Shown one piece after another: positions 55,866 to 64,000 of a stretch of DNA of 64,000 bases. Within the stretch, counting starts at the first letter, position 1. Every line of letters starts with the position of its first letter. The notes under the pieces are model-generated. The model searched no databases, was not told where the DNA came from, and saw only the letters and a program-made list of their open reading frames with translations. Position numbers and translations under genes: made by a program. The DNA is from Exophiala sp. HKRS030 (Eukaryota; Ascomycota; Eurotiomycetes; Chaetothyriales; Herpotrichiellaceae), in NCBI GenBank assembly GCA_023897205.1, contig JAHWDD010000001.1:6200001-6264000 (forward strand). The letters are read 5' to 3'.

Positions 55866-57140
55866 TCATCTCAACCCCAACGCCGTAACCAACACCGCTC
55901 TACACTCCTCCCCAACCACACCATCCACCAGCTCGCTCATGCTCTGCACCTCGACGACTTTGCCCACGCCATGTGCGAATCTCCACCCCAATCCCCTTTC
56001 ACCCATCCCCTTTCTTCGGTCACCGGTCAGAAGCGCGCCAGTACCAGATCGAGCCTTCGTATTCGCCCCCAGTGTTACTACCGCCCCCGCCGCCGAAGAT
56101 GTCGACGCTGAGGCTAACGCTGAGGCTTCGTCCTCTTCAGCGGAATCATACCGCACCTGCCAGCCTTGCCAGCGTAGCGCCTTCAACTCGCGCACGTGGG
56201 CGTCCACCAGCGGCGCCGCGCCGTGGTAGATCAGGATGCCTGGGTAGCCCGGCTTGACGAGGCCGGTTACTGGTTGTGGTTGCGATTGCGATTGCTGGTT
56301 TGCGGAGAAAGAGGAGGATGATGATGCTGATGCTGATGATGACGATGTAGGGGGTGAAACGGCGAGTTTGCGTTTCGATGTTGCGAGAAGGTGGTGCAAC
56401 CAGATTATGGTGGTTTTATTTGGCGGCGGCGAAGGTGGTGGTGGTGGCTTGTGGGTGAGAGTCGAAGTGGTGGTAGGCTTGTGTTGGGTCCTTGATGATA
56501 ATGACGACGTGGATGGCATATCTAGTTTTTTCGTAGTATGGTCAACATTCTCGTCAGTGCCACCGTCGACACCACTGTCGCGAGGACTATCATCATCACC
56601 AATACCCTCTCCAGTAGTGTCTACACCAGTGCTAGTACCAGCACCAGCACCCCCACGACCTTCCCAGACAGCCCCCTTTCTTCCTCTCTCAGCCCTAACT
56701 CCATCCCCATCCCCATCCCCGACCGTCTTCGTCCTCCCTCCTCCCTCCTTCTCCATCACCACCTCCATCACAAGCAAATCCTCAAACGCCATGACGATCT
56801 GATCCAACACCTCCTCGCCCTCGACCAATGCAAGCTCGGTCATCACACGGCCCATGTCATCGCGCAGATCTGATTTCCTCGCATCGTGCGCGGATATCAG
56901 TTGTGGAAGGCCGGAGTCTGGGTATGTGTTGGGAAGGCGTAGCGTTAGTGTGGCTGCTGCTGATGATGATGATGAAGCAGCAGCATCGGGAGGAGCAGGA
57001 GCAGCAGTGTTGGTGGTGGTGGTTGGAGAAATATAATGGATTTCTCTAGTCGACGGAGTGAATGTCAGTGTGGTGGGGTACATGGCCTGCAGAAGGGATA
57101 GTTCGGTGTCCAGACGGGTTGTCGGCGATGGGGATGACAT
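55866..57140 (-). CDS. RWD-domain protein with C-terminal DUF1115-like domain
   Basis: A single exon of 424 aa; ATG 57140 (MSSPSPTTRLDTELSLLQAMYP). The RWD domain occupies about residues 10-130, with SLLQAMYP and, near the middle, LTLRLPNTYPDSGLPQLI. A long acidic/Ser-Thr/Pro-rich linker (about 140-245) has Asp/Gly and Ser-Ser-Ser tracts. The C-terminal part (TIIWLHHLLATSKRK, LIYHGAAPLVDAHVRELKALRWQGWQVRYDS) resembles the DUF1115 half found in RWDD2 proteins. The function is unknown; RWD folds usually mediate protein interactions in ubiquitin or GCN2 contexts. No targeting signal seen. Confidence 0.78.
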   Translation of the reverse strand: MSSPSPTTRLDTELSLLQAMYPTTLTFTPSTREIHYISPTTTTNTAAPAPPDAAASSSSSAAATLTLRLPNTYPDSGLPQLISAHDARKSDLRDDMGRVMTELALVEGEEVLDQIVMAFEDLLVMEVVMEKEGGGRTKTVGDGDGDGVRAERGRKGAVWEGRGGAGAGTSTGVDTTGEGIGDDDSPRDSGVDGGTDENVDHTTKKLDMPSTSSLSSRTQHKPTTTSTLTHKPPPPPSPPPNKTTIIWLHHLLATSKRKLAVSPPTSSSSASASSSSSFSANQQSQSQPQPVTGLVKPGYPGILIYHGAAPLVDAHVRELKALRWQGWQVRYDSAEEDEASALASASTSSAAGAVVTLGANTKARSGTGALLTGDRRKGMGERGLGWRFAHGVGKVVEVQSMSELVDGVVGEECRAVLVTALGLR

Positions 57141-58350
57141 TGCTGAGTGCTCTCGAGCCTCCTATCAATGGGGGTGGATTGAAACTTGAATGTCGAATGT
57201 CGAATGTTGGATGTTGGTGGATGGCACATGTGGCCCTGTGGGATTGATGCGGCAAGGCTCTCCAGAAGAAAGGGGTGGGGTGGCGAAATCGGGTAGGGAG
57301 TTGTGTGTGTATCTATAGTGGACAGGCAGAGAATCTTACATTCAGATCATCTGGTTAAAAGCCCACGCCATGCTTTCCAAAACAGCGAGCGTGAAATGGG
57401 GGCAAACGCGTGAGCCATGACGTCGTGGTATCACCGACCAGCGAGGAACTGGAAGAGATGGGGACCTTGGGTGTTTTCAAACCAAGTCTCATAACATCTA
57501 GGAGCCTCTTTAGCTCCGTAATCTGACACTCTCTGATGGAGGATAGATTATATAATGCATTCAGTCCCAGGCATGGGTTCATTGCGGGGAAGATAGTTTT
57601 GGACTTGATCCATGTCTGCGTCGTATGGTGATGTGTGATATGTAAAGCGAGAGAGAAGGAGATTGAATAGATTAATAACAACGATGAAAATTGACACTGC
57701 ATGCACGTCACTGGTCAGGAGATTCAGCTAAATAACCAACCCTGTGCCTTCATCATCCGATCCATTCCACCCCAAACGGCATATATACGGACTAATATGT
57801 TCTAGGACCAGGACTCTAAACGTGTCGAATTCGGATGATGGTGGCCGAGTATCCCACTCAAGTACCTACCTACAGATACTTAATATAAGTTAATATAAAC
57901 CCCCTTTAATCCAGTGCTACTCAAGTTATCAGAGTCAATTTGAAAAGTAAAGACTGACGTTGATATTCTTTTCCTCTAAGGAAGACGATATGACCACTCC
58001 GTACATATAAAGGTCTGGGTCTAGGACTAAGCTAGAAGTATAGGCCTTTGGTAACATCCAACAGATTTCTTGTCTAAAAAAACCGTCTCATCATGTGAGC
58101 CGCCAGCGCGCCACTGATCGCCTTTTGTCCAAGAATGTATGCAAACATACACTGGGTTTCATTACTGCAGGAGAAAAAGAAGAAAGATAGTCGTCAGGTC
58201 GGGAGGCTTCCTCGACTGATACCGACAATCATTATCATGTCTGGCGTTCCAAACCCATCGAATTCTGTGGCTTTCATGTATCATGAATACTCGAGTCGTG
58301 TGCAGGATTGACTGGCAATGTACGTTGGGAGTTTGGCGCAATTAATCCGA
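57141..58350. other. Intergenic
   Basis: RWD promoter region followed by 3' flank of the RanBP1 gene. The open frame minus 57711-57355 begins with a non-ATG codon and has no domain. A short (AATGTCG)n-like repeat lies near 57190. No RNA gene is seen. Confidence 0.4.
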
Positions 58351-60163
58351 TCAGGCATCGTCTTGCAATTCTTTGATGCGATGATAGATGTCCTTCAACG
58401 TCTCCTCTTTTCCAGCCTAAAGCCAACAAAGTTAGTCAACAGTAAAAAGCAAAGTAACTCATCGCTCAACTCATCACACATGTCAAGCTTACCTTGATTT
58501 GAAACAAAGCTGGCTTGCCATCTTCCAAACCAGTCAAAAGCATGGTTTTGCCAGTGGGTTCATTTCCATCAGCATCTCCCACTTTCATATCCTTGAAAAC
58601 GGGGGTATTCAATACCACTCGATGTACCCCATCTGTACGCATAAGAAGTCTGGCTCTTCGTTCGAGATTGGCGAACTCTCCCGTATCACTGGCCTCAAGA
58701 TCTTCCGATGAAGATGTCTGTCCACCTTCATCATCTTTGCTGACCGACTTTCTTGCCCATCGAACATTGATTTTGAAAGCTCCCACGCCACGTTCTTTCC
58801 ACTCTTTATCAAAGTGATATAGTTTAGCCCGGCATGTGAATATTACTCTCTCTTCTTCTTCACCAGTTTCAACTATGAAGAATTAGTCAAAGCGTGCGGA
58901 TCATGCGCAAAGGCACATGACGAGGCGTAACTTACGATCTTGTTCCTTAAACCGTGGATCTTGTTGAACGTCCTCTTCAATTCTTGGCTTGTCTTCGCCG
59001 TCCTCCTGATCGCTACCTTTGTCATCCTCATCTTTCTCGGCTGCGTTGACAAATGGTTTGGCTGTGCCAAATGTACCTGTAGCTCCAACCGGAGCTGCGA
59101 ATGAAGAAGAGACTGACCCAAATGGTTTTGGCGCGCTACCAAATCCTGACCCGAAACCGCCACTTCCAAATCCCGCACCAGACCCAAATCCAGAAAGAGG
59201 TTTGCTCGCAAATGGTGAAGTCGCTCTGGTATCACCAAGTCCAGCAGTAGTCGAGCCAAACCCTGAGCTACTTCCACCTCCAAACCCGCCAGAAGACTTG
59301 ACAGCAGCTCCAAAGGGAGACTTTTCTGAAGACGCGAATGCTGACAAGCCGGACGAGGCAAAAGCCGAGGGTGATGTCGCCTTGTTCAATGATGGGGCAG
59401 TGTCAGCAATCTCGGAGGGGGATTTGGGTGATTTTAAGCTACCAAATGGTGATGCAGTGGATGTGTTAGCAAAACCCGACGAGGCAGGGATGGAAGATTT
59501 GGGTTGCTGATCCGCTATTTGTGCTTCGGGCGGGTTTTGACTCGTCGAAGGAGTCTCCTCCTTTTGTAATGGTCTAGAGTTGACAGAAATTGCAGTGCTT
59601 GCAGAGTCTTGTGTCGCTACGACCTCGGCAGTGTCTGATATGGCCTTGGAAGGTGCAGTAACCAAGATACCAGGACCACCTGGGGAGTGTTCGGCTTCGA
59701 GATCACTTTCTTCTTGAACGGGACTTGCTAAATCCTCGAGTTTTTCGAAGCCATGGATCTCATCCCCAGCGGGCACATCCCGTGATCTCATTCGCTTGTG
59801 TAGGCCCTTTTTCGGTAGTGGAAGATCACCATTTTCAATGCTGGCTGCAGAGTCTTCATTTTGTAGATCTTCGAACGATCGCTTCTTAGAGGGTCGTCCT
59901 CGAAGACCATTTTCTTTTACAGGGTCAGGTAGAGATTGAGTAGCATTTGTTTCACCAGACAGCTGATCGACTGCGGAAGCGTTCTTTGATTGTGAATGTT
60001 GTGCTAGACCGGCAATCGACGTTTTTTTTAATTTCTCCCTTGCTGTTCGTTCTCCTCCCTCACCATCAGAACTGACCGCTTGTGGAGATTGGTCACGAAG
60101 GACAGTATCTTCGGTTGGAATGGTGGAGTCGGTAGTGGTTTCATGCCTATCTTGGGAGGACAT
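58351..60163 (-). CDS. Ran-binding FG nucleoporin-like protein (Yrb2/RanBP3 type)
   Basis: Three exons (60163-58936, 58872-58493, 58416-58351) give 557 aa; introns of 63 and 76 nt, frame exact. The N-terminal 200 residues are Ser/Glu/Asp-rich with a basic KKRSFEDLQ. Residues about 230-380 are an FG-repeat region (SPFGSLKSP, GFGSTTAG, GFGSGAGFGSG, TFGTAKPF). The C-terminus is a RanBP1-type Ran-binding domain: EEERVIFTCRAKLYHFDKEWKERGVGAFKI, RARLLMRTDG, and ALFQIK-AGKEETLKDIYHRIKELQDDA. Yrb2/RanBP3 binds Ran-GTP and Crm1 in the nucleus to help export of NES cargo. The conserved WKERGVG contacts the Ran switch regions. The RNA or protein cargo is not inferable. Confidence 0.9.
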
Positions 60164-60369
60164 TGTGGATCGTAGGCGTGAGAGATCTTTCTAGGAGGCT
60201 CCCAATAGCGTTCAGGGAGAAGTGCAGCGATCAAGGCTGTCGACAGATAAGGCGAGAGAGGCTTCCCCTGTCGAACTCAGTGTGAGGAGGTTGATAGACG
60301 TCGAAGGGTGGTCCAAGTTGGTAGATGCGCCCGAAGGCCAGTCAAACTAGCCGCTACCACGTCTCTCCT

Positions 60370-60618
60370 ATGGGACGCAAAAGGCAGCGACCACTAAGGA
60401 ATGGAGGGGTAAACGACGCTCCGGGAGATGATGGATGGGATGATGAAGATTTCTGGCCGAGGCGGGTATGGATTGAAACTGAGAAGGATGAGTTTAGGCC
60501 CGATGAATGCGACCGCAGACCACGTCACAAAGCGGGCGAACCAGTGTGGTACACGATCGGTCAAGGTTTGTTTGATCAGATGCCCAAAGAATTTTGCCAG
60601 CACCTTGACTTGGAATAA
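60370..60618 (+). CDS. Small acidic/basic hypothetical protein
   Basis: 82 aa from ATG 60370 (MGRKRQRPLRNGGVND), in a frame that is also open from ATG 60325 (97 aa). Asp/Glu-rich WDDEDFWPRRVWIETEKDEF, then RPRHKAGEPVWYTIGQGLF and LDLE at the end. No Cys, TM or signal. The residue composition is protein-like, but I recognise no family, and the start is ambiguous. Divergent from the RanBP1 gene at 207 bases. Confidence 0.4.
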   Translation: MGRKRQRPLRNGGVNDAPGDDGWDDEDFWPRRVWIETEKDEFRPDECDRRPRHKAGEPVWYTIGQGLFDQMPKEFCQHLDLE

Positions 60619-60987
60619 TCCTTCAACGAGGGTGGGAATCACGATACTAGGACAAGATGCGGGTGATCAACAGATAGGGTGATGAAGAATGGGTAAGGGA
60701 GATTAACCCGCAGTTGTGGTTGTGGTTGTGGTTGTGATTCCAAGGCTCCGCACAACCAGAGATTGAAGAGTCAATCCTGATATTACTACTGGTACAAGTC
60801 GGCAACTCCACGATCAACCTCTCTACCCCACCTCAACATCGACGGAAATATGAATAAACAATAAATTGTATTTTCAATACCGACCACTATTCCCCCTTGA
60901 TCATGTCACAAATCTATCGTAAAACCCTTGAAAGCTATTTGTAAAACACCTTCACCCAAAGATGAAGCCATATGACCCCATGACTTT
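60619..60987. other. Intergenic, with (GTGGTT)n
   Basis: Four copies of GTGGTT lie at 60714-60738. It is the 3' region shared by the small ORF (+) and the YIP1-family gene (-); no gene. Confidence 0.5.
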
Positions 60988-62021
60988 TCAACTAATAAAA
61001 CATAGGCAACCAAGTCCTAGGTAGAAAACGAATAATGGATATACACTCAAAGCCACACGATTCTTGACCACCCCCGAACCTCCCAGGATACTGACACCCG
61101 CTGCTAATGACCATGCCACAAGGACAAGATAGACAGGAACGCGAGCGATCATTGGCAATCCAAGAGCACTCAAGAGGGCGGCAAAAGTAAGAGGGAATAA
61201 CGTGTATCCGATGATGGAAACCGACTGCATAAATGAACTGCAACCATATTAGTTCTGTTTGTTCGATCCGAATCGACCGTCACTCACATGTTTCCTCCAA
61301 GCAATTTGATCTGAAGCGTTACCACTGCCTCACCAATCCAAACTAGAGAGAATACTCCCGAGAAAACCAGATCGGTCTGATCTCCACTCGCTCGCATTGA
61401 TAAGAAGGTGGCGAGTAGTAAGCAAAAGATGAGTGGTCCCCTATCAACTCGTTAGAAATGGTTCATTCATGCACCTGAAGCTCTGAACACTTGGGCAACT
61501 CACCATAGATCCCAGTCTCGAAGTCCATCACTCATGCTACCTTGCAAAATACCATCTGCATCGGGCCATCTGCCCACCAGGCCACGTAGATCGCGGCCAA
61601 AGCCTTGACTTTCGGCGTCTCCAGTCCCACTCCCTTGCCGTTGTAATATACCACCGAGAAGGTATTTTGGGTAGAGGACCTGCTTCATCTTTTCCCATAC
61701 TGCAATCAGATCTCTTGATACAGTGTCCCAAACACTTTCGTCGATAGTATTCTGAGGCGCTCTTCTGTCTTCGCCTGGGATGCGTGACGTAAGGTAGCCC
61801 TGGTTTATAGGGGCTTGTGAGGAAGATGATTGAATGTTGCCGGTTAATGGGGCACGGTCAGAAGTGCTGTAGCCTGGTACATCAGGCTCGACTTCTATAG
61901 GCAGCTGTTAGAATTATCTTGAGTTGCGAGAGGTCGGTAGATGCCTACCATCGTTCAGAAAATCATCGTCGAGAACTGCATGGTCGTCGTCATATGGATC
62001 TCTACCCAGGGCACTGGACAT
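60988..62021 (-). CDS. YIP1-family Golgi membrane protein (Yip4/YIPF6-like)
   Basis: Four exons (62021-61949, 61894-61504, 61440-61288, 61237-60988) give 288 aa, with introns of 53-63 and 50 nt, all GT-AG. The cytosolic N-terminus is acidic (SSALGRDPYDDDHAVLDDDFLND), then a conserved DESVWDTVSRDLIAVWEKMKQVLYP. After RDWDLWGPLIFC come five hydrophobic segments typical of Yip1 (LLLATFLSMRA, FSLVWIGEAVVTLQ, QSVSIIGYTLFPLTFAALL, VPVYLVLVAWSLAAGV, LSVYPLFVFYLGLG). Yip1-family proteins bind Rab GTPases and act in ER-Golgi vesicle traffic. The intron 1 acceptor was chosen as CTATAG because the nearer AG gives a stop. Confidence 0.87.
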
Positions 62022-62811
62022 TGTGGCAGGATTTTATGCAATGAGCAAGGTAACGACGGCGGGTAAGATTCTCCTGACGCTGACCAGCTTGAAGCGTCGG
62101 CTTCAGAATGATTTTCGACAAGACCGTGGAGGATGGTAAATGTGGATGTAGCTCAACACAACAAAGGGGAAGACGACTGGTCGTTGACAGCAGTGCTGAA
62201 ATACCGCATCTGGAGTATTTTGAGGTGCCACAGGTGCCACAGGTGCCTAACTAGCTGCAATGAGGGCGCAACTGAAAAACGCGTCTGTCCTTTTCGAGCC
62301 GGATGGGCTTGATGGCGCTGGCATTGAGTGGCTGAAAGTTGATGGGCTTCGGCGGCGGCTGGATATAAATCCGATGGGTAAATCACCACTTCCCCTCACT
62401 TCCACCCTTTCACGTGCCTGCCTCTTCCAGCTTCCCTCCCATCGTGCCTTCCCACGTGCGTGGTTTGCCCAAATTGATGCACAAAGACGTTGATATCAAT
62501 CATGTTTCCAACTTCAACTATGATCTGCCGTCGCTATGTCCTTATCCCAAATCTGCATCTCCCGGCTTAGAGTACTTGACGCCATGCTCTGGTAAATTGT
62601 CGTCAACACCTAAGCTTGATATCCTAAGCTTTGGTTCCCTCTTTCCGCGATCGAGCCAATCCTTCACTCCAAGTGTCGTGGTTTGAAACAGAGAGAAAAC
62701 GTGAAGAGCAAATCTCTGTATTCGTCTTCAAGCTCGATTGGTCTCTCACCGAATATGCATCACAATCAATGACTCCTGTTCAAAGCTCATCGTTCATCCA
62801 TCAGTTGAGAC
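62022..62811. other. Intergenic, divergent YIP1-family / ferroportin
   Basis: Open frames (62260-62686) carry no domain. An upstream exon of the ferroportin gene could lie here, as the N-terminus seems short. Confidence 0.4.
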
Positions 62812-64000
62812 ATGGAATTGGATCGGAATGCACCAGACATGTCCATCTCCCTTCTCTACATCTCCCACTTTTTGTCCATGTGGAATGCAAGAACCTTCGA
62901 GTTCGGAGCCATCCTCTTCCTGGCCACCATCTATCCCAACACCCTACTCCCAATGTCAATCTATGCCCTGCTGCGGGCACTTGCGGCCATTATGATATCC
63001 CCAACGTTGGGACGATTCATTGACCTCAAGGAACGTCTCTACGTGCTCCGGGTTTCCATTTTGGGTCAACGAATTGCTGTCGTCTGTTCCTGTGCACTAT
63101 TTGCTCTTCTAATGGAGATCAAATCAAGTCTGACTACTGTGATTGTATCACTGATCTTCGCAGCACTGTCAGCTTTGGCATGTATTGAGAAATTGTGCTC
63201 TATCATGAACACGGTTGCTATCGAAAGAGACTGGCTAGTAGTGATTGCCGCTAACGACGACCATCTTCTACAAAATCTCAATACGAGGATGCGCAGAATT
63301 GACCTCATTTGCAAGCTCTTAGGCCCTTTAGTCATCGCACTTGTCCATGCATGGTCTGCAGACCTTGCCATTTGGATTACAGCGACGGTCAACGTCTTTT
63401 CCGTCTTGTTTGAATACGGATTCGTCGCCAAGGTTTTTGCAAGCTTTCCGTTATTGAAAAAATCAAGAACTTCGCCGCCAGACGAGTCAGGCCGCATTAC
63501 AGACGGGTCTTCAATTGAAAATGCTCACCTCCGACCAAAGATTCTAGCTATCCTTATCTCCACATTCGCTCCATGGATCGCGTACACGCGAGAAGCAGTG
63601 TTCTTGCCCTCACTAGCATTATCACTACTGTACCTCACTGTCTTGTCTTTTTCTGGTCAAATGACCACCTTCCTCTTAGCGATACCTCAGCCCAAGCTCA
63701 CGTCAGCCACAATTGGTCTTCTGCGAACAATCGCAACTGCAGCAGAGATATCCTCAACTTTCATTGCGCCCTATACCATGGCTAAGATTGGGCCCATAAG
63801 GGCTGGTATATGGTTTCTGTCGTGGCAGGCTCTAATGCTCAGTCCAGCCGTAGTCGTCCTTTGGACAGACTCTTTTCGATCAACGCCGACAGCCTTCTTC
63901 ACATTCATCTGCGCCCTCGTCGCTTCGCGAATCGGGCTGTGGTCATTCGACCTTTGCGCTCAGCATATCATCCAGGAGTCGGTCTCACCAGCTAAGCGAG
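62812..64000 (+). CDS. Ferroportin-like iron exporter (SLC40), 3'-truncated by window end
   Basis: The frame is open from ATG 62812 to the last base (396 codons, no stop). The hallmark N-terminus is LLYISHFLSMWNARTFEFGAILFLATIYPNTLLPMSIYALLRALAA. Next is ISPTLGRFIDLKERLYVLR, then TM segments and VAIERDWLVVIAAND (the family's conserved E-R-D-W). LGPLVIALVHAW and the late RIGLWSFDLCAQHIIQE clinch the family. SLC40 proteins export Fe(II) across the plasma or vacuolar membrane. Upstream of the conserved start only 15 residues are present, so a 5' exon may be missing; the C-terminus lies outside the window. No iron gene partner is visible here. Confidence 0.9.
   Translation, partial: MELDRNAPDMSISLLYISHFLSMWNARTFEFGAILFLATIYPNTLLPMSIYALLRALAAIMISPTLGRFIDLKERLYVLRVSILGQRIAVVCSCALFALLMEIKSSLTTVIVSLIFAALSALACIEKLCSIMNTVAIERDWLVVIAANDDHLLQNLNTRMRRIDLICKLLGPLVIALVHAWSADLAIWITATVNVFSVLFEYGFVAKVFASFPLLKKSRTSPPDESGRITDGSSIENAHLRPKILAILISTFAPWIAYTREAVFLPSLALSLLYLTVLSFSGQMTTFLLAIPQPKLTSATIGLLRTIATAAEISSTFIAPYTMAKIGPIRAGIWFLSWQALMLSPAVVVLWTDSFRSTPTAFFTFICALVASRIGLWSFDLCAQHIIQESVSPAKR

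Noticed and set aside
57355..57711. 118-codon minus frame
   Set aside because: Non-ATG start, no domain; lies between RWD and RanBP1 genes.
1..64000. tRNA, rRNA, CRISPR or transposon
   Set aside because: No tRNA-like T-loop/anticodon pattern, direct-repeat array or transposase/RT domain was noticed in reading; a covariance-model scan would be decisive.

Overview
The window is nuclear DNA of a filamentous ascomycete (Pezizomycotina). Genes are closely packed on both strands and have few, short GT-AG introns (46-158 nt, with one putative 654-nt outlier). The gene set is typically fungal: DML1, LHS1, an HSPA12-like Hsp70, MTP18, ATP19, a type I-C45 acyltransferase, MCD4, VPS36, THP3, BEM1, an AFG1-type ATPase, a Yrb2/RanBP1 protein, a YIP1-family protein and a ferroportin. 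I cannot fix the class or species from sequence alone.

Layout. 0.7-1.7 kb holds a GPI-type Thr-rich wall protein. 1.7-13.4 kb is a gene-poor accessory stretch with DML1, a six-pass membrane orphan, a Cys-rich single-pass surface protein, a decayed MFS transporter and a possible decayed GNAT. 13.4-21.2 kb holds two Hsp70-superfamily genes, ER LHS1 ending in KDEL and a cytosolic HSPA12-like protein. 22.5-28.6 kb holds an SDR, then a group linked to mitochondria: an orphan membrane protein, MTP18, and ATP19, which is divergent from MTP18. 28.8-31.9 kb holds a C45 acyltransferase divergent from an AcpS-type phosphopantetheinyl transferase, then a class I O-methyltransferase. 33-37.2 kb has a disordered protein and MCD4. 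37.9-42.3 kb has two secreted hydrolases, a beta-lactamase fold and a TAP-like peptidase. 43.2-47.4 kb has VPS36 and THP3, divergent. 50-55.1 kb has BEM1, a small membrane protein and AFG1. 55.9-64 kb has an RWD protein, a RanBP1 protein, a small ORF, a YIP1-family protein and a ferroportin that runs off the window end.

Exon joins were worked out by hand from splice signals, frame and family conservation. For most spliced genes the summed exon length is an exact multiple of three. Six genes are the exception: the Cys-rich surface protein, MCD4, the TAP-like peptidase, THP3 (twice) and AFG1 each lack exactly one base per break, usually in or next to a G/C run and often inside a conserved motif. 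All seven breaks are losses, which points to homopolymer undercalls in the assembly rather than seven independent gene deaths. This is the most useful observation for anyone using the window. I found no clearly new multi-gene system; the best novelty candidates are the W-x-x-W repeat wall protein, recurrent CCTAGG palindromes in long upstream regions, and two conserved-looking orphan membrane proteins.
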